From Alternaria dauci (lineage: Eukaryota; Ascomycota; Dothideomycetes; Pleosporales; Pleosporaceae), in contig NC_091279.1 in the NCBI RefSeq assembly GCF_042100115.1, positions 1,922,001-1,986,000 on the forward strand: DNA of 64,000 nucleotides. The letters run 5' to 3'. Position 1 is the first letter of the stretch. Each line of letters opens with the position of its first letter. This document shows positions 33,027 through 43,124 of this stretch, one piece after another. The notes below the pieces were generated by a model, which was given only the letters and a program-made list of their open reading frames with translations, did no database searches and had not been told where the DNA came from. Both the position numbers and the translations under genes were made by a program.

Positions 33027-33764
33027 TCAAGCAAAGTTGCTACCACCAGTCTTCCTGGTGTTCGCAGCAATGCTAACGTTCTTGACAATGATGCTCTGAC
33101 CACTTTTGCTAGTAACCTTGATATCAACGACGTCCGTACCGAAACCAGTCTGCTTCTCAAAGAAGTTGTACGGTTGGCGAGTGGTAGCCTGCCATGTCGC
33201 GCCACCATTGGTGGAGACTTCGAGCTTGGAGACGGGCACGTTGGAGTTCATGACTTGCATGCTGAACCACCACCTGCTGGTTCCCTCCTTGTTCTTGAGC
33301 ACAATGGGTGTGGTGATTCCACATGGTATGACGTCCCAGGAGACGTTGATGATACCCTTTTGCAGCTCGGCGAGCGCACCAAAGGCATCCGTGTAGAGGT
33401 CGAGGTGGTTGGGACCGCATCTGAGACTGAAGTTAGTATGGTGATATATATCAAGCTTGTTCGTAGAGATGACTTACCCAGGGCATTGGTCGGTAACCAT
33501 CGCCTTGATCTTTTTTCCACTCGGGCCTGTTACTTGAACGCAGACACCGCAGTTACTAGCCCCTTCCCAGTTGGAATCAGAGAGCGCGGTGCCGTAAACA
33601 CCAGCGGGGAGCGTGTAGCCAGTGAGAGAGCACATGCCGCCCTGGGTGTTACCGCCGTAGAAAGTGGCCTCGCCACTCTTGATCGCACGTGAGGCTAGGG
33701 GAGCGGCGGGGGATGCGTGCACCGCGGCAGCAATGGAGAGGAGAGAGAAGAAGGTGGACTTCAT
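33027..33764 (-). CDS. Secreted expansin-like protein
   Basis: Two exons (33764-33478 and 33420-33027) with a 57-nt intron encode 226 residues. Residues 1-17 are a signal peptide. The first domain is a six-stranded double-psi beta-barrel: GEATFYGGNTQGGMCS, YGTALSDSNW, GASNCGVCVQVTG, MVTDQCP, then NHLDLYTDAFGAL and INVSWDVIPC. A C-terminal domain with exposed aromatics (SRWWFSMQVMNS, GGATWQATTRQPYNFFE) resembles the carbohydrate-binding half (CBM63-like) of expansins. Expansin-like proteins loosen plant or fungal cell walls without hydrolysis. The catalytic aspartates of GH45-type enzymes were not identified, which fits a non-enzymatic role. In a plant-associated fungus it could help wall penetration or remodelling; that is inference. 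Confidence 0.9.
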
Positions 33765-35641
33765 GATTTCTGACGGAACGTGGATACGCAGCGACGACTT
33801 GTTGAAATGAATGCGAAAGATCTTTGCAATGGATGGCAGCAGCTCAATGGCTTGCGAAGAAAGAGTGATTGAAGTGGTTGAAGCTCGACTTTGTAAGTGA
33901 AAGTATCTAGAAGCTTGATACACTTCCAAAGAGCGTCCTCACCCTACTAGATATAGCCCTCAAATAGCGCTAACATCTCGCTCTACTTTACTCACCTAAC
34001 AGGAAATCAAAATGTGGAAATTTGCGCCCGGAAGGAAGCGCAATAAGCCCATCACGAGTGCTCATCACAAGTTCAACTCGGGTGTCGGGACCCCCCGGAC
34101 ACCGTAGAGAAGAGCCCCGTCTCGAGCCTGCGCGCATCTCGCCTCTTGCCGGCCTTAACCCAGTAATATGCGTCCACTCAGAGACTGGCGTTTAGCGCTA
34201 AAACAGATCTGAGTGTGTTTCAAAAAAGCTTGTGTAGTGCTTGGTATGATGGGTTAAAGGGATTGTGGGTGACGAGGTGCTGCGACGAAGGATGCGCTAA
34301 ATGGAGACCACACATGATGGAGATGAAAAGGCGGCGATATAACGAGCAAAATTGAGAGGCGCTGTCGAAAAAATAATACGCGTTTCAAACACTGGAAGCG
34401 ATGTTCTACAGCGTTACACAGTCGCACGATGGGGCGCTGAGCACAGAGCATGCAGATGCGCTACTACCTATCTCGGTAAGGAAGCCCTGTACGCGTTACA
34501 AGTAAACGGTTTGTAGCACTTCGGGTCTTTTTTTCGGCGGGCTGATACATTTGGTCCCTCACACTGGATCTAGAACCCGTCCATTACACAAAGATACCGA
34601 AGGTGGTCCGGCGATAGTCCGGCGATGGTCCGGTGGATATTGTCGATTCGGTAGATACCCACGACATTGTGAGCGACGAAGTTCTCAAGTATGATTCCAG
34701 CTTTGACCACGTCACAGTCCTGACCAAAATTTATTTGTAGACTATAAGCAAGCGTTCTTCTAAGCAAGTAGAGCGGCACGGGAAAAGCCTCTGAATAAGA
34801 GCTTATTTCTTAGTTTTCTTTCTTTACAGAGTATAGACTGCTAGTACGGGGTATAGAGATTACATGTAAGCTCTAGTAGAGGTACACAGCAAATGACAGA
34901 GAAAGATAGTAAATGATGTTGTTGATAGACAATTCACGGGTTGAGCCGAAGGCTCTTGTGGAGACAGGAGAGCAACGAGTGGAGGCAGATTCTCGCTATC
35001 TGCGAGTAACGAAAGGCTTGGAACGAGAAAGGGATAGTAAAGAAAAGGTAGTACGCATCTTAACTAGAGAGAGGACTGTATACTAAAAATTTGTAAGTAG
35101 AGACGCTAGCAAGGCACCCGAATAAGGACCGATTCAGCGTGTTTCCACTCACAATCATGTGGCCCAAGACCATAGTAGGGATCTCCATGGAGCCGCATGT
35201 GGTCGACGGAACGCTTGTGATCCTGGGGCTCACCCGCTGTCATGTAGCCCGTTCGCCGGGCATGACAACCTGTACGCCGACGTGTCCAAATGCATCTTTT
35301 GCGCCGTAATAAGGCTCCAATCGGGACGCCAACTACAAGAAATCGATAGTGTCTACGACTAGCTTTTTCTTGGCAAGCATTCCTTCGCGAAGACACGAAG
35401 TGTTATCGGGGACAGTTCTGCAGCCTTGGACCCTTCAGTAAGTGATGTAGCTCAGTTTCTTCAACACCGACCTGGATCGTACGCTGCAACCCCTGTTTTC
35501 ATCTCTCGTCTGGTCGGCGGAAAAACGTCGGGTAAATGACCTGCGTTCGAGCGCACATTGGTCCTTCGTGAGCGCTTGCTGTAATAGTGACCGCCAAGTA
35601 CATCCAATCTCGTTCTATTATTGTTGTCGTCGTTGGGAAAT
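33765..35641. other. 1.9 kb gene-free block, partly AT-rich, possible element relic
   Basis: No gene could be built between the expansin promoter and the BMT2 stop. Three partial copies of GTCCGGCGAT lie at 34605-34635. From about 34780 to 35100 the composition becomes AT-rich with purine-rich text unlike the neighbourhood, and includes AATAAGAGCTTATT, a 6-bp palindrome with a 2-nt centre. This could be a decayed retroelement or solo terminal repeat, but I could not find matching terminal repeats or a reverse-transcriptase motif. Confidence 0.35.
34605..34635 (+). repeat. Short tandem repeat GTCCGGCGAT/A-G, three partial copies
   Basis: The text reads GGTCCGGCGATA, GTCCGGCGATG, GTCCGGTGGAT: two close copies of an 11-bp unit and a diverged third. 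The unit is too short and too few in copies to assign a role. Confidence 0.5.
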
Positions 35642-36514
35642 TCATTCCACAACAACGCAAAAGTTGTTCATTCCTGGCCCGTCTCTGATCTTCTTCTTCT
35701 CGACCCTCTTGACTTGTAGCTCACCTGTTAAAGTGAACAGGTAGTAACACAACTTGGAAGTGTTCTTGCTCAACTTCATCGTAAAGCCCAAGTCGCCCAT
35801 GATCCGCAAGAACAACTGTTCATCAAGGTATCGCGAGTTGTCGACACATGGTAATGGCAGGACAAAGAACAATGCTGGCAAGAATGATTCTGAGGCCTGT
35901 GCCGGCACACTGCTCTTTCGCAAGAACTCTGTGATGCGTTTCAACATCTCCCCTCGACCAACAGCATCCGGTACGTAGTTGAGCACCAACGACAGAGAAA
36001 TGATATCGAAGCGCTCGTCGTTGCACGTAGGAAGTGGTCGCTCCATGAAATCCTGTTTTTCGATACCTGGACCCTGGCTGTTCAAATCGATTCTGGTCAT
36101 GTCGATGGCGCTTGAGTACTTGGAGATCTCATTTTTGGTCGACAAAGCTCCAACCTCGAGACATCTGAGTTTGGCGTTGCCAGTACTGCGCCGATCTCGT
36201 GCTTTCGGGTCCAAGACCTTGGATTGTTGCAGCCATTCCACCAACAACTTGCTGGAGTCGCCTCCCCTATCTTTCGCCTGGCCTTGCTTGCTTGCAGCCT
36301 GATAGGTCTTTATTCCCCCATTCCTCTCGATAGCGCGTGCAAGCTCTTCTGCTGACTTCAAATCTCCTCTTTTCAAAGCTGCCGCATGCTCCTTCTGCAG
36401 TCGGTGATGGGTGCGGATAATGGTCCTGGAGCGCTCAGAGGTCATGCGCTCTTTCGGTTTGCTGATGGGTGGTCGGCCATGCGACAGAGTCTTTTGGCGC
36501 TTTTTGACGGCCAT
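35642..36514 (-). CDS. BMT2: 25S rRNA adenine-N1 methyltransferase Bmt2
   Basis: Intronless, 290 residues from the ATG at 36514 (MAVKKRQKTLSHGRPPISKP). Bmt2 makes m1A at position 2142 of 25S rRNA (yeast numbering) in the nucleolus. The N-terminal basic region is followed by a helical segment with RGGDSSKLLVEWL. The Rossmann-like methyltransferase core has motif I as CLEVGALSTKNEI, motif II as MTRIDLNSQ, QDFMERPLP, and the post-IV block FDIISLSLVLNYVPD. All these blocks are hallmarks of the family as I know it. The same frame extends upstream of the chosen Met without another ATG. It diverges from the uL23 gene with only 193 bp between the start codons, so two large-subunit genes probably share one promoter. 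Confidence 0.93.
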   Translation of the reverse strand: MAVKKRQKTLSHGRPPISKPKERMTSERSRTIIRTHHRLQKEHAAALKRGDLKSAEELARAIERNGGIKTYQAASKQGQAKDRGGDSSKLLVEWLQQSKVLDPKARDRRSTGNAKLRCLEVGALSTKNEISKYSSAIDMTRIDLNSQGPGIEKQDFMERPLPTCNDERFDIISLSLVLNYVPDAVGRGEMLKRITEFLRKSSVPAQASESFLPALFFVLPLPCVDNSRYLDEQLFLRIMGDLGFTMKLSKNTSKLCYYLFTLTGELQVKRVEKKKIRDGPGMNNFCVVVE

Positions 36515-36707
36515 GCCTCTTGTGTTGTCGCAGTCACATGGCCAAGGTAAAGTGATGGTTGAGAGACGCCGAGCGTTCAGATGCAAGGATTTGGCGCTAG
36601 TGCACTAGCGTGCTTTCTTCCCACAGACGACTTTCGCCTGGAGCAAAAACCACGACTTTTCGACTGCGACTCTCGACACTAACACCAGGACCAACCAAAC
36701 CGCCAAA
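36515..36707. promoter_or_regulatory. Shared divergent promoter of BMT2 and RPL25
   Basis: Only 193 bp separate the two start codons, and both products act on or in the 60S subunit. The uL23 side has a leader ACACCAGGACCAACCAAACC before the ATG. I did not identify a confident ribosomal-protein-type element by eye. Confidence 0.6.
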
Positions 36708-37470
36708 ATGGGACCCAAGGCCGCATCCAAGAGTATGTCTTCGCAAGCAGCACAATCGCGAAATCGAGAAAGAGCGTACCTGTCGTGAAGTGGCACCGGA
36801 CCGTGGCAGCAGCCTGTCGGAAGGGGAACTTTGCGAATGCGCCTCGATCAGCTACCCTCATTTTGCGCTCATGGCTAACATCAACCGCAGCCCCTACCAA
36901 GACTGGCAAGCAGGCCAATGCTGCTGCTAAGGCCGCTCTCCGTGGCGTAAGCCTCCCTTGATCCTCTTGAGTCGTGTCAGAAACATACCTCTGACGGGCT
37001 GTACTTCTCGTGTGATGGGCACAATTAACGAGATGACAGTCGTATGCGAACAAGAAGCGCGCGATCAGGAAGAACACCAGCTTCCACCGGTATGCCCGAT
37101 TCCACTACAGCAAAATTTTGCCTGCTAACACATGCGCAGCCCCAAGACCCTCGAGCTGTCCCGCGCCGGCAAGTACCCTCGCAAGTCGGTCCCCCATGCC
37201 CCCCGCATGGACGCTGAGAAGGTTCTCATCCACCCTCTCAACACCGAGTCCGCCATGAAGAAGATTGAGGAGAACAACACCCTCGTCTTCATCTGCAACG
37301 TCAAGGCCAACAAGCGCCAAATCGCCGCCGCCCTCAAGAAGCAGTACGACGTCAGCTGCGTCAAGATCAACACCCTGATCCGCCCTGACGGCTCCAAGAA
37401 GGCTTTCTGCCGCCTCACTGCCGATGTCGACGCTCTCGACATTGCGGCTACCAAGCTCGCCATTGTTTAA
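36708..37470 (+). CDS. RPL25: 60S ribosomal protein uL23 (Rpl25/L23a)
   Basis: Four exons (36708-36732, 36891-36946, 37040-37089, 37140-37470) encode 153 residues. The introns are 158, 93 and 50 nt; early long introns are usual in ribosomal protein genes. The first exon is 25 nt. The assembled N-terminus is Lys/Ala-rich ([20 protein letters not shown]), a eukaryotic import and rRNA-binding extension. The core follows: [57 protein letters not shown] and the C-terminal [22 protein letters not shown]. uL23 binds 25S rRNA domain III at the peptide exit tunnel, where it is the docking site for SRP and nascent-chain factors. The closest fit for length and sequence is fungal L25, and no alternative assignment is plausible. 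Confidence 0.96.
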
Positions 37471-37953
37471 AGAGGTGGTCTCTGTAAAAAGGGAAGGCAA
37501 AGTTATGATGGGGTCTGGTTATACCCGGCAATTGAAAAGCGATGTGATATGCATGGCGGGCGTTCATGGGATAAACGTAGTCACGGTGACTCGAATGAAT
37601 CAGATTTCCACATGACGCCAAGTTGGACTTGGTCCTTAATTATACTGCTACTCATGGCCCGTGATGAACTGTGAGCTTGTGTGTGCATTGTGTGTTGATT
37701 TGAAATGCAAGATTTACCAACGGTTGAATCATGAACTTCGTCGAGCCCATGCTTTGTTTAAAGTGGGTATTCGTTATGCATCTCATACATTCCTTTGCAA
37801 TGCTATGCAACCGATATCTCCCGCCATACAGTGTTGTACAGATCATAAGTCGCCTCGTTATCATACACCCTTTCTCGTCGTCTTTGGTTCCCAGCGATCA
37901 TTGCATGTCTCTCTTCCCATCGATGCATCTTCCATGCCATCCTCTATCTTTCT
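37471..37953. other. Intergenic between convergent RPL25 and TIM8
   Basis: This 483 bp stretch between stop codons presumably holds both 3' UTRs. No further feature was recognised. Confidence 0.5.
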
Positions 37954-38412
37954 CTATCCCCTCAATCTCTCCAACTCCCTCAGCACAACCATGTTCGCAT
38001 CCAAGAACCGATCCACACACTGCCTCATGCACGGCTCCTCATATTTGTCCAATTTGCCGTTCTTGACAGTCCCCGCGGGGATGCATTTGCGGAAACACGT
38101 GTCGGTCAGGGAGTGTATTGCTATATTGAGAAAGCGACAGATTAGCTGACTGTGACGTGTGTCGCGCGCGCGCACTGGATTTGAGGAAGAGGGTGTAGAA
38201 GAGAGAAGGCAACGGGGGGGTTATGAGACATGACAGAGGGCAAGGGTGACGTCGGGGTGAGATGCTGTAAAGAGAAACAGAATACGGAACATACATGATT
38301 GGATCCTGGCCTTTTGTCCCTCGTTCATGGCAAATTGCTGGAGTTCCTGCTTGTCGCGATCGGACAGCTTGCTCAGGTCTGCATTGGCGATGCCGCCGCC
38401 TAGAGAATCCAT
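37954..38412 (-). CDS. TIM8: Mitochondrial intermembrane-space chaperone Tim8
   Basis: Two exons (38412-38295 and 38120-37954) encode 94 residues; the intron is 174 nt. The protein begins MDSLGGGIANADLSKLSDRD and has the twin CX3C motif of small TIMs, Cys48-FRK-Cys52 and Cys70-MRQ-Cys74, separated by 17 residues. The DRFLDANMVV helix follows the second motif. Tim8 with Tim13 forms a hexamer that escorts hydrophobic inner-membrane precursors such as Tim23 through the intermembrane space; it is imported and oxidised by the Mia40/Erv1 relay. If the intron is not removed, the frame ends shortly after the first exon, so retention would abolish the protein. The splice site splits a serine codon. 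Confidence 0.95.
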
Positions 38413-38771
38413 TATGTGTTTGTGGAGGATTTGGTCGTGGGGTTCTTTTGGCGTGTGTCGTAAGGGTGTGTAGTGTGTAGAGGAAGACGTTGTGACGGTT
38501 TGCGCTGTGGCTGGAGTTTTTCCTGGATTGACGTACTCGAAGCTTTGCGCATCGGAGGTTCTGAGGCGGAGGGACCGATGGGTGGTTAGTCAGCTTTGCT
38601 ATTGGGGCAAGGTCGATCTTTAGCACTTTGTGTTTACTCAATACATTTTGTATTTCTTGAAAATTGTTGAAAATTTTCTAAGAACAGCAATTCATTTGAT
38701 TGACTGCGCGGGAGCAGACATAAAGTCAACGTAAGATGTATAGCGGAAGCTCAGTTTCTCAACTTTGGTAT
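38413..38771. other. Intergenic, no gene seen
   Basis: This 359 bp stretch is the TIM8 promoter and the 3' flank of the frameshifted secreted-protein gene. An AT-rich patch lies at 38640-38700. Confidence 0.5.
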
Positions 38772-39948
38772 TCACACCCTCATAACATGCTCTCGAACAA
38801 CATGTTTGCCGTCCTCACTTCTTCGTACTACTCTTGGCCCATCATCCAAACCCGTTATCCTTGTATTGTCCACTCTCAGTACCCCGGGTGGTGGGAGATC
38901 CTCAACGTAGAACAAGAAGTAAGGCCAACTACCCTCCTTTTCCGACTTGAACACTCTGGCCTTTGAGATCCATTTGCTTCCACCCAACTGCCGCTTGTGC
39001 TGCATGAGAAAGTATCCCGCCCATCGCCCAACAGGACTTCCCAACAAGGCTTTCCCCGCGTCCGTGTCCATACGAAACTCATGTCCCGGCCAACCTTCCA
39101 CGTCCTCTTTTGGCGGTGTCAGCGTACCCAACGCACGAGTAATGTGTTGGTTCGTCTCTTTGTTGATTATCATCGTAACAAACAGATACTTGATATTCTG
39201 TAAGCTCTCCACATCACTATGCACGCGATTCCAAAACGCCCACGCGATATCCGAGACGCTGCATATAGCAGGGAGTTCATCTGTAAGAGCAGCGCGTTTC
39301 CAGAGGCGACGGGCAGCTTTAGTGGCAGAAGAGAGATTGATAGCGTACACGGCGCCCGCTTCTGCGTTGACGCCAATTGTGTGCTCGGCGCCGGTGACAC
39401 GGTATTCCTTGCCACAGACGTCGTATCGTTGATCGCTTTTTAAGGGGCATCTTGCCATCGTCGTCCTTCTTCACAGTCGGGCTGTCGTAATGCTCGATTA
39501 GAAAACATTGGTTTGGGCCACCCTGGCTCTTGGGCTTGGTTGCGATGCCAAGATCGTTGAAGGCTTTCTTCAGCATGTGTCCGTTCGAGCTGTCGAAATT
39601 GCATTCGGGATCTGCTTGTTTGGCGAGGGCGTCTGTGGCATCGTTGTAGCCCCACTCACGTAGCTTGTCTATGAGGTCGCCATCGAACGGGCTCTCTGCG
39701 CTGACGCCTAAGTTGTAGAGAGCTGCGGCTTGTGCGTCGGTGGCTTTCATGCCTTGAAGAAGCTTCGCACCTCGGGCGACGGACAGTGTCCATGGGTCGT
39801 CATCGGCCGTCTTGATTGTGTCATTGAAATGGTTGTCGTCGGCGAGAGTGAGTTCAGCACTAGTGTTAAAGCTGGAAAGGGCGTTCGCGACGGCACAGGT
39901 TAAGGTGGAAGTTGCGAGCAACAGTGGAAATCTCATTAAAGGCGACAT
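38772..39948 (-). pseudogene. Predicted secreted protein, frameshifted (family unknown)
   Basis: The first frame, from the ATG at 39948, starts with a signal peptide (MSPLMRFPLLLATSTLTCAVANA) and reads well to about 39455 (...DDDGKMPLKK). The homologous-looking text then continues in the frame one base further on (SDQRYDVCGKEYRVTGAEHT...) to the stop at 38772. The two frames meet at a run of five A on the minus strand (CCTTAAAAAGCG). One extra A, or an equivalent indel, explains the break. No donor and acceptor pair of plausible length can bridge it. The downstream part carries GYFLMQHKRQLGGSKWISKARVFKS, which has the look of a conserved domain. Either the gene is broken in this strain or the base is a sequencing error. 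If intact it would be about 390 residues, secreted and not obviously enzymatic. Confidence 0.6.
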
Positions 39949-40306
39949 GCAGTGAGTGTATGGTCTGAATCAATCAGTTCAACCGTGGGTAGAATCATGG
40001 TCGGTGGCCTAGAAGAATCAGTATGACCAAGATCACAAGCAAAGGCCGAAGGAGCTGCAGGTGAAAGAGGGAAAGCAGGCAACATCGAGCCTAGATCCGG
40101 GCCACCTTCACAAGACTCTAAAGAACTCGGACTCACTGAACGATGTACATTGTAGTGTGAGTAGCTGATGCTGAAACAGCCTGCCAAATGCAAACAAGAA
40201 CGCCATACTTATTAAGCCCGGGATGTTAAACCCTTTACAGATCGAATACATACTACCAGACAACTTTTTTTCATCCAACATTGTCGTAATCTCCACGTCT
40301 TCGTTT
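39949..40306. other. Intergenic, no gene seen
   Basis: This 358 bp stretch contains the promoter of the secreted-protein gene and the 3' flank of the transporter gene. Confidence 0.5.
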
Positions 40307-42391
40307 CTAAGCCCCAATCATTTCTTTGGGAAGGCAAGCAAAAACAGTACTGACAATGGCCATGATAGTGCTGACAACAATCAACACCCAGTTCATGGTC
40401 TTCTCTCCACTAGATATCTCTTTTCCAAACAATTTCAGGTGGAATGCCAATGGGAGTATGATGCAAATGCTGAAGCAGGCGACACTGCCGAGAAGGGTCA
40501 TGATGCGGTCGAACGAAGGGAACACGATGGCGATGATAACGAACATAAGGATAGTGAAAATGCGTAGGAAAATCTTCAGCGCTCCTCGTGTGAGGCCACT
40601 CATGCCATCAATAGACGAGGACATGGCGAGAGAGCGCGTATCCAGACCGAAGAGAACCTCGAGTGTGCTGACAATGGGCCGTGCGTTGAGTGGGATCTTA
40701 GTCAACGGAATGATGGCAATACAGATGGCGATGAAGACCGATACACCTGGTGGAAATCCGGGGGTAAGAAAAATGTTGCTGGTTACTTCCTCCCGAACGT
40801 CGTCTCCAAACATGAGGATACCCGCACAGGCCATTCCAACATCGATGAGGTAGGTGAAGATGTAAGTCACGTTGACCGCCTTCCTGTACTTGTATGGGTG
40901 GCGCATGTCACGGTAGATGTTTGGGAAGACAGAGTGGCCACCCCAGGGAGACATGAGCAGGCCGATAGAGAGCGGAACGGTAAGCCAGTTGTCCGGGAAC
41001 AGGTACTGCGTCATGGGTTGACGGATTGAGCCGGGAGCGTCGGGCTTCGCAAGGCCATCGATCCAGATAGCAAGCGTGACTATTCAGTGTTAGCTGATGT
41101 GGATGTATGCGCGCAGTTGTTGACTCACTTCCAAAGCAAGACATGACACCCAGGATAGATGTGAAAGACAAGAAGCGCAGGGGCAGGAAGCTCAGTGGTA
41201 TCAAGATCAATCCACAGACGATTTTCCACTGGAACACGTCCCAGCCTGGAATGAGCGCGTCCATGCTGTCAGCGAAGAGCACGACTAACGCAACACAAGC
41301 TGCTAGTAGCTCTAGGGAGAAAAGAATACTAGTGGCCACTCGTGCTTTAGTTCCAAAGGAGACATATGCAAGGTCAGCGAAGGTGATGAGAGAACCATCG
41401 ACATCGAGACATTTGGCAAGCAGCTTTGCAGTATAGCCGGTGACTATGGCCGACCACGCGAGGAAAATCATGCCTATCAGCCATCCAGAGTACTTGAGCG
41501 CAAGTGGCAAGGTGAGCAGTCCCACGCCGACCAAGACGTTGACCGAGTTGAAGATGGTCTGTGGCAGGGTAGACTGGCCAACGACTACGTTGATGATATG
41601 ACCGTCTTCCTCGACTTGCTTGACGAGGAGCGGCTCTCGTTCTTGTTCTGGCTCAGCGACGCCCTTCATTTGCTGCTCTGTGAAGAGTCGGCCAGCATGG
41701 CGCATGGACGACTCGTTGACGCGCGAAGTCAGGCTGCCGTATCCAGTGCCGTAGCTGGCTCCAAAAGGCGAGGATAGCGACGGCTCGATCTGGAATATGC
41801 TTGACCCTCTTCCTCTCAGACGCTGCTCGACGGTGTTGGGCAGCAGCTGTGTCCGCTCCGTCGCGCCATTTTCCTCGTCGGTTATGGCATTGTCGGATGC
41901 GCGTCGTCCGCCTTCCTGCAGCGCCTGTCGCAGGGCCGAGCGTTGGTCCGGTACTGGTGTGGGAAGCCCGCTGCGTGAGAAGTCGGACTCTTCGGTGTCG
42001 TCGCCGTCTTCGTCTTCGAGACGGAACGAGGGTCGCACGGGGGTGATTTCGAAGAAGCCTGCTGCACGCTGCCACGACCGCGCAAAGTTGTTGATGCTGT
42101 TGACGCCTCCAACCTCGCCCAAAGCGCTGATTTGCTGACCTACTGAAGACCTGAAGTTTTTTTTTGTTTAGTTATCTATCGCATCTCACGAAACGCGTGA
42201 TAAGCTCACCTGCGCCTGCGCAGTTCGCCAACCGTGCCAGTCCATCTCCCTGTGCCGGTATTGCTCTCCCCGCTTGGTCGTCTCGAGAGCTCGTCCCATT
42301 GAATGTGGCTTTCTGTGTCTGAATCCATCGATGGGCGGTTGCCCGACTCGTAGGCATCCCAGGCGGATGGCTGCTGCCCTCTGTTATCCAT
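40307..42391 (-). CDS. Vacuolar amino-acid transporter, AVT/AAAP family
   Basis: Three exons (42391-42210, 42150-41129, 41079-40307) give 658 residues. The introns are 59 nt (with a run of nine A before CTTCAG on the minus strand) and 49 nt. The first 230 residues are hydrophilic, Ser-, Arg- and Asp-rich and presumably cytosolic. Ten or eleven hydrophobic helices follow, starting with the AAAP signature TIFNSVNVLVGVGLLTLPLALKYSGW and including SIGLLMSPWGGHSVFPNIYRDM. The last helix precedes a short tail, KEMIGA. The layout fits yeast Avt1-type transporters, which use the vacuolar proton gradient to move neutral amino acids. Substrate and direction cannot be read from the sequence. An exon 1 start at Met22 would also be possible. 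It diverges from eRF1 with 733 bp between starts. Confidence 0.9.
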
Positions 42392-43124
42392 GGTGAGTAG
42401 CGACAGTCACGGCAGACAGAGAAGGCGCGACCAAGAGGTAAAGGTGCAAGTGCATGTGCGTGTGCAGCAGGACAGGCGATGCAGAGTATAAAATGCCTTG
42501 ATTCAAGCCCTGCAGGGAGGCGGGAGCTACTTGAGTCGATAGCTGGCTATCGTCGGGTTGAGATTGCGCCTTGTGGATTGCGGGTGATAGCCGCTATCCA
42601 TGACCGTCGCGATTATATAAAGAAGCGCCGAGCATGGCACGTCTCGCCATCGAAAGACGCAGAAGCGCAACATGGCCCTCACGAGGATGCCATGCCTGGT
42701 GCGGCCCCGCAGGTCTGCCGTCATAGCTGCCCATAGCCGGAGCTACCCAAGGCACGAGTCTGATAACGGGCCATTGCAGCTGCTGTTCATGCCCGTTGCC
42801 CGCTGACTGGCCCTGCAAGCGAGCCTGTGTCAGCCTCCTGTTCGCGCGCCCATGGGCCATTCATTGTGCTGCCTTGCTGTGTGAGCACAGTCACCGACAA
42901 ATTAATCCACATAAGCCCGGTTGGCACATCTTTCTTCACTCGACACACATCTATACACAGCGGAGGCGCGCATATCGCTAGACGCCGCCGCATAGCACGC
43001 TCTCCACCCTCCTCCCGCCGCCAGTCGGCAGCTACGTCGCTTGTTCTTGCCCCTCCGCTGAACAAGAAAATCTCTCGACCCCACCAACACCAATCCACCA
43101 ACTCTCGACATCACCGCCGCGACC
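42392..43124. promoter_or_regulatory. Divergent promoter region of AVT and eRF1 genes
   Basis: No gene is seen. A TTATATAA element at 42613-42620 is palindromic and could serve either gene. The 80 bases before the eRF1 ATG are CACC-rich, a typical leader. Confidence 0.5.

Noticed and set aside
35446..35457. GTAGCTCAGTT, resembling a tRNA D-arm
   Set aside because: No TPsiC arm or acceptor stem follows at the right distance.
39440..39470. Programmed ribosomal frameshift as explanation for the broken secreted-protein gene
   Set aside because: A +1 shift is needed and the CTT AAA AAG context does not match known +1 slippery sites; an indel in the A5 run is simpler.
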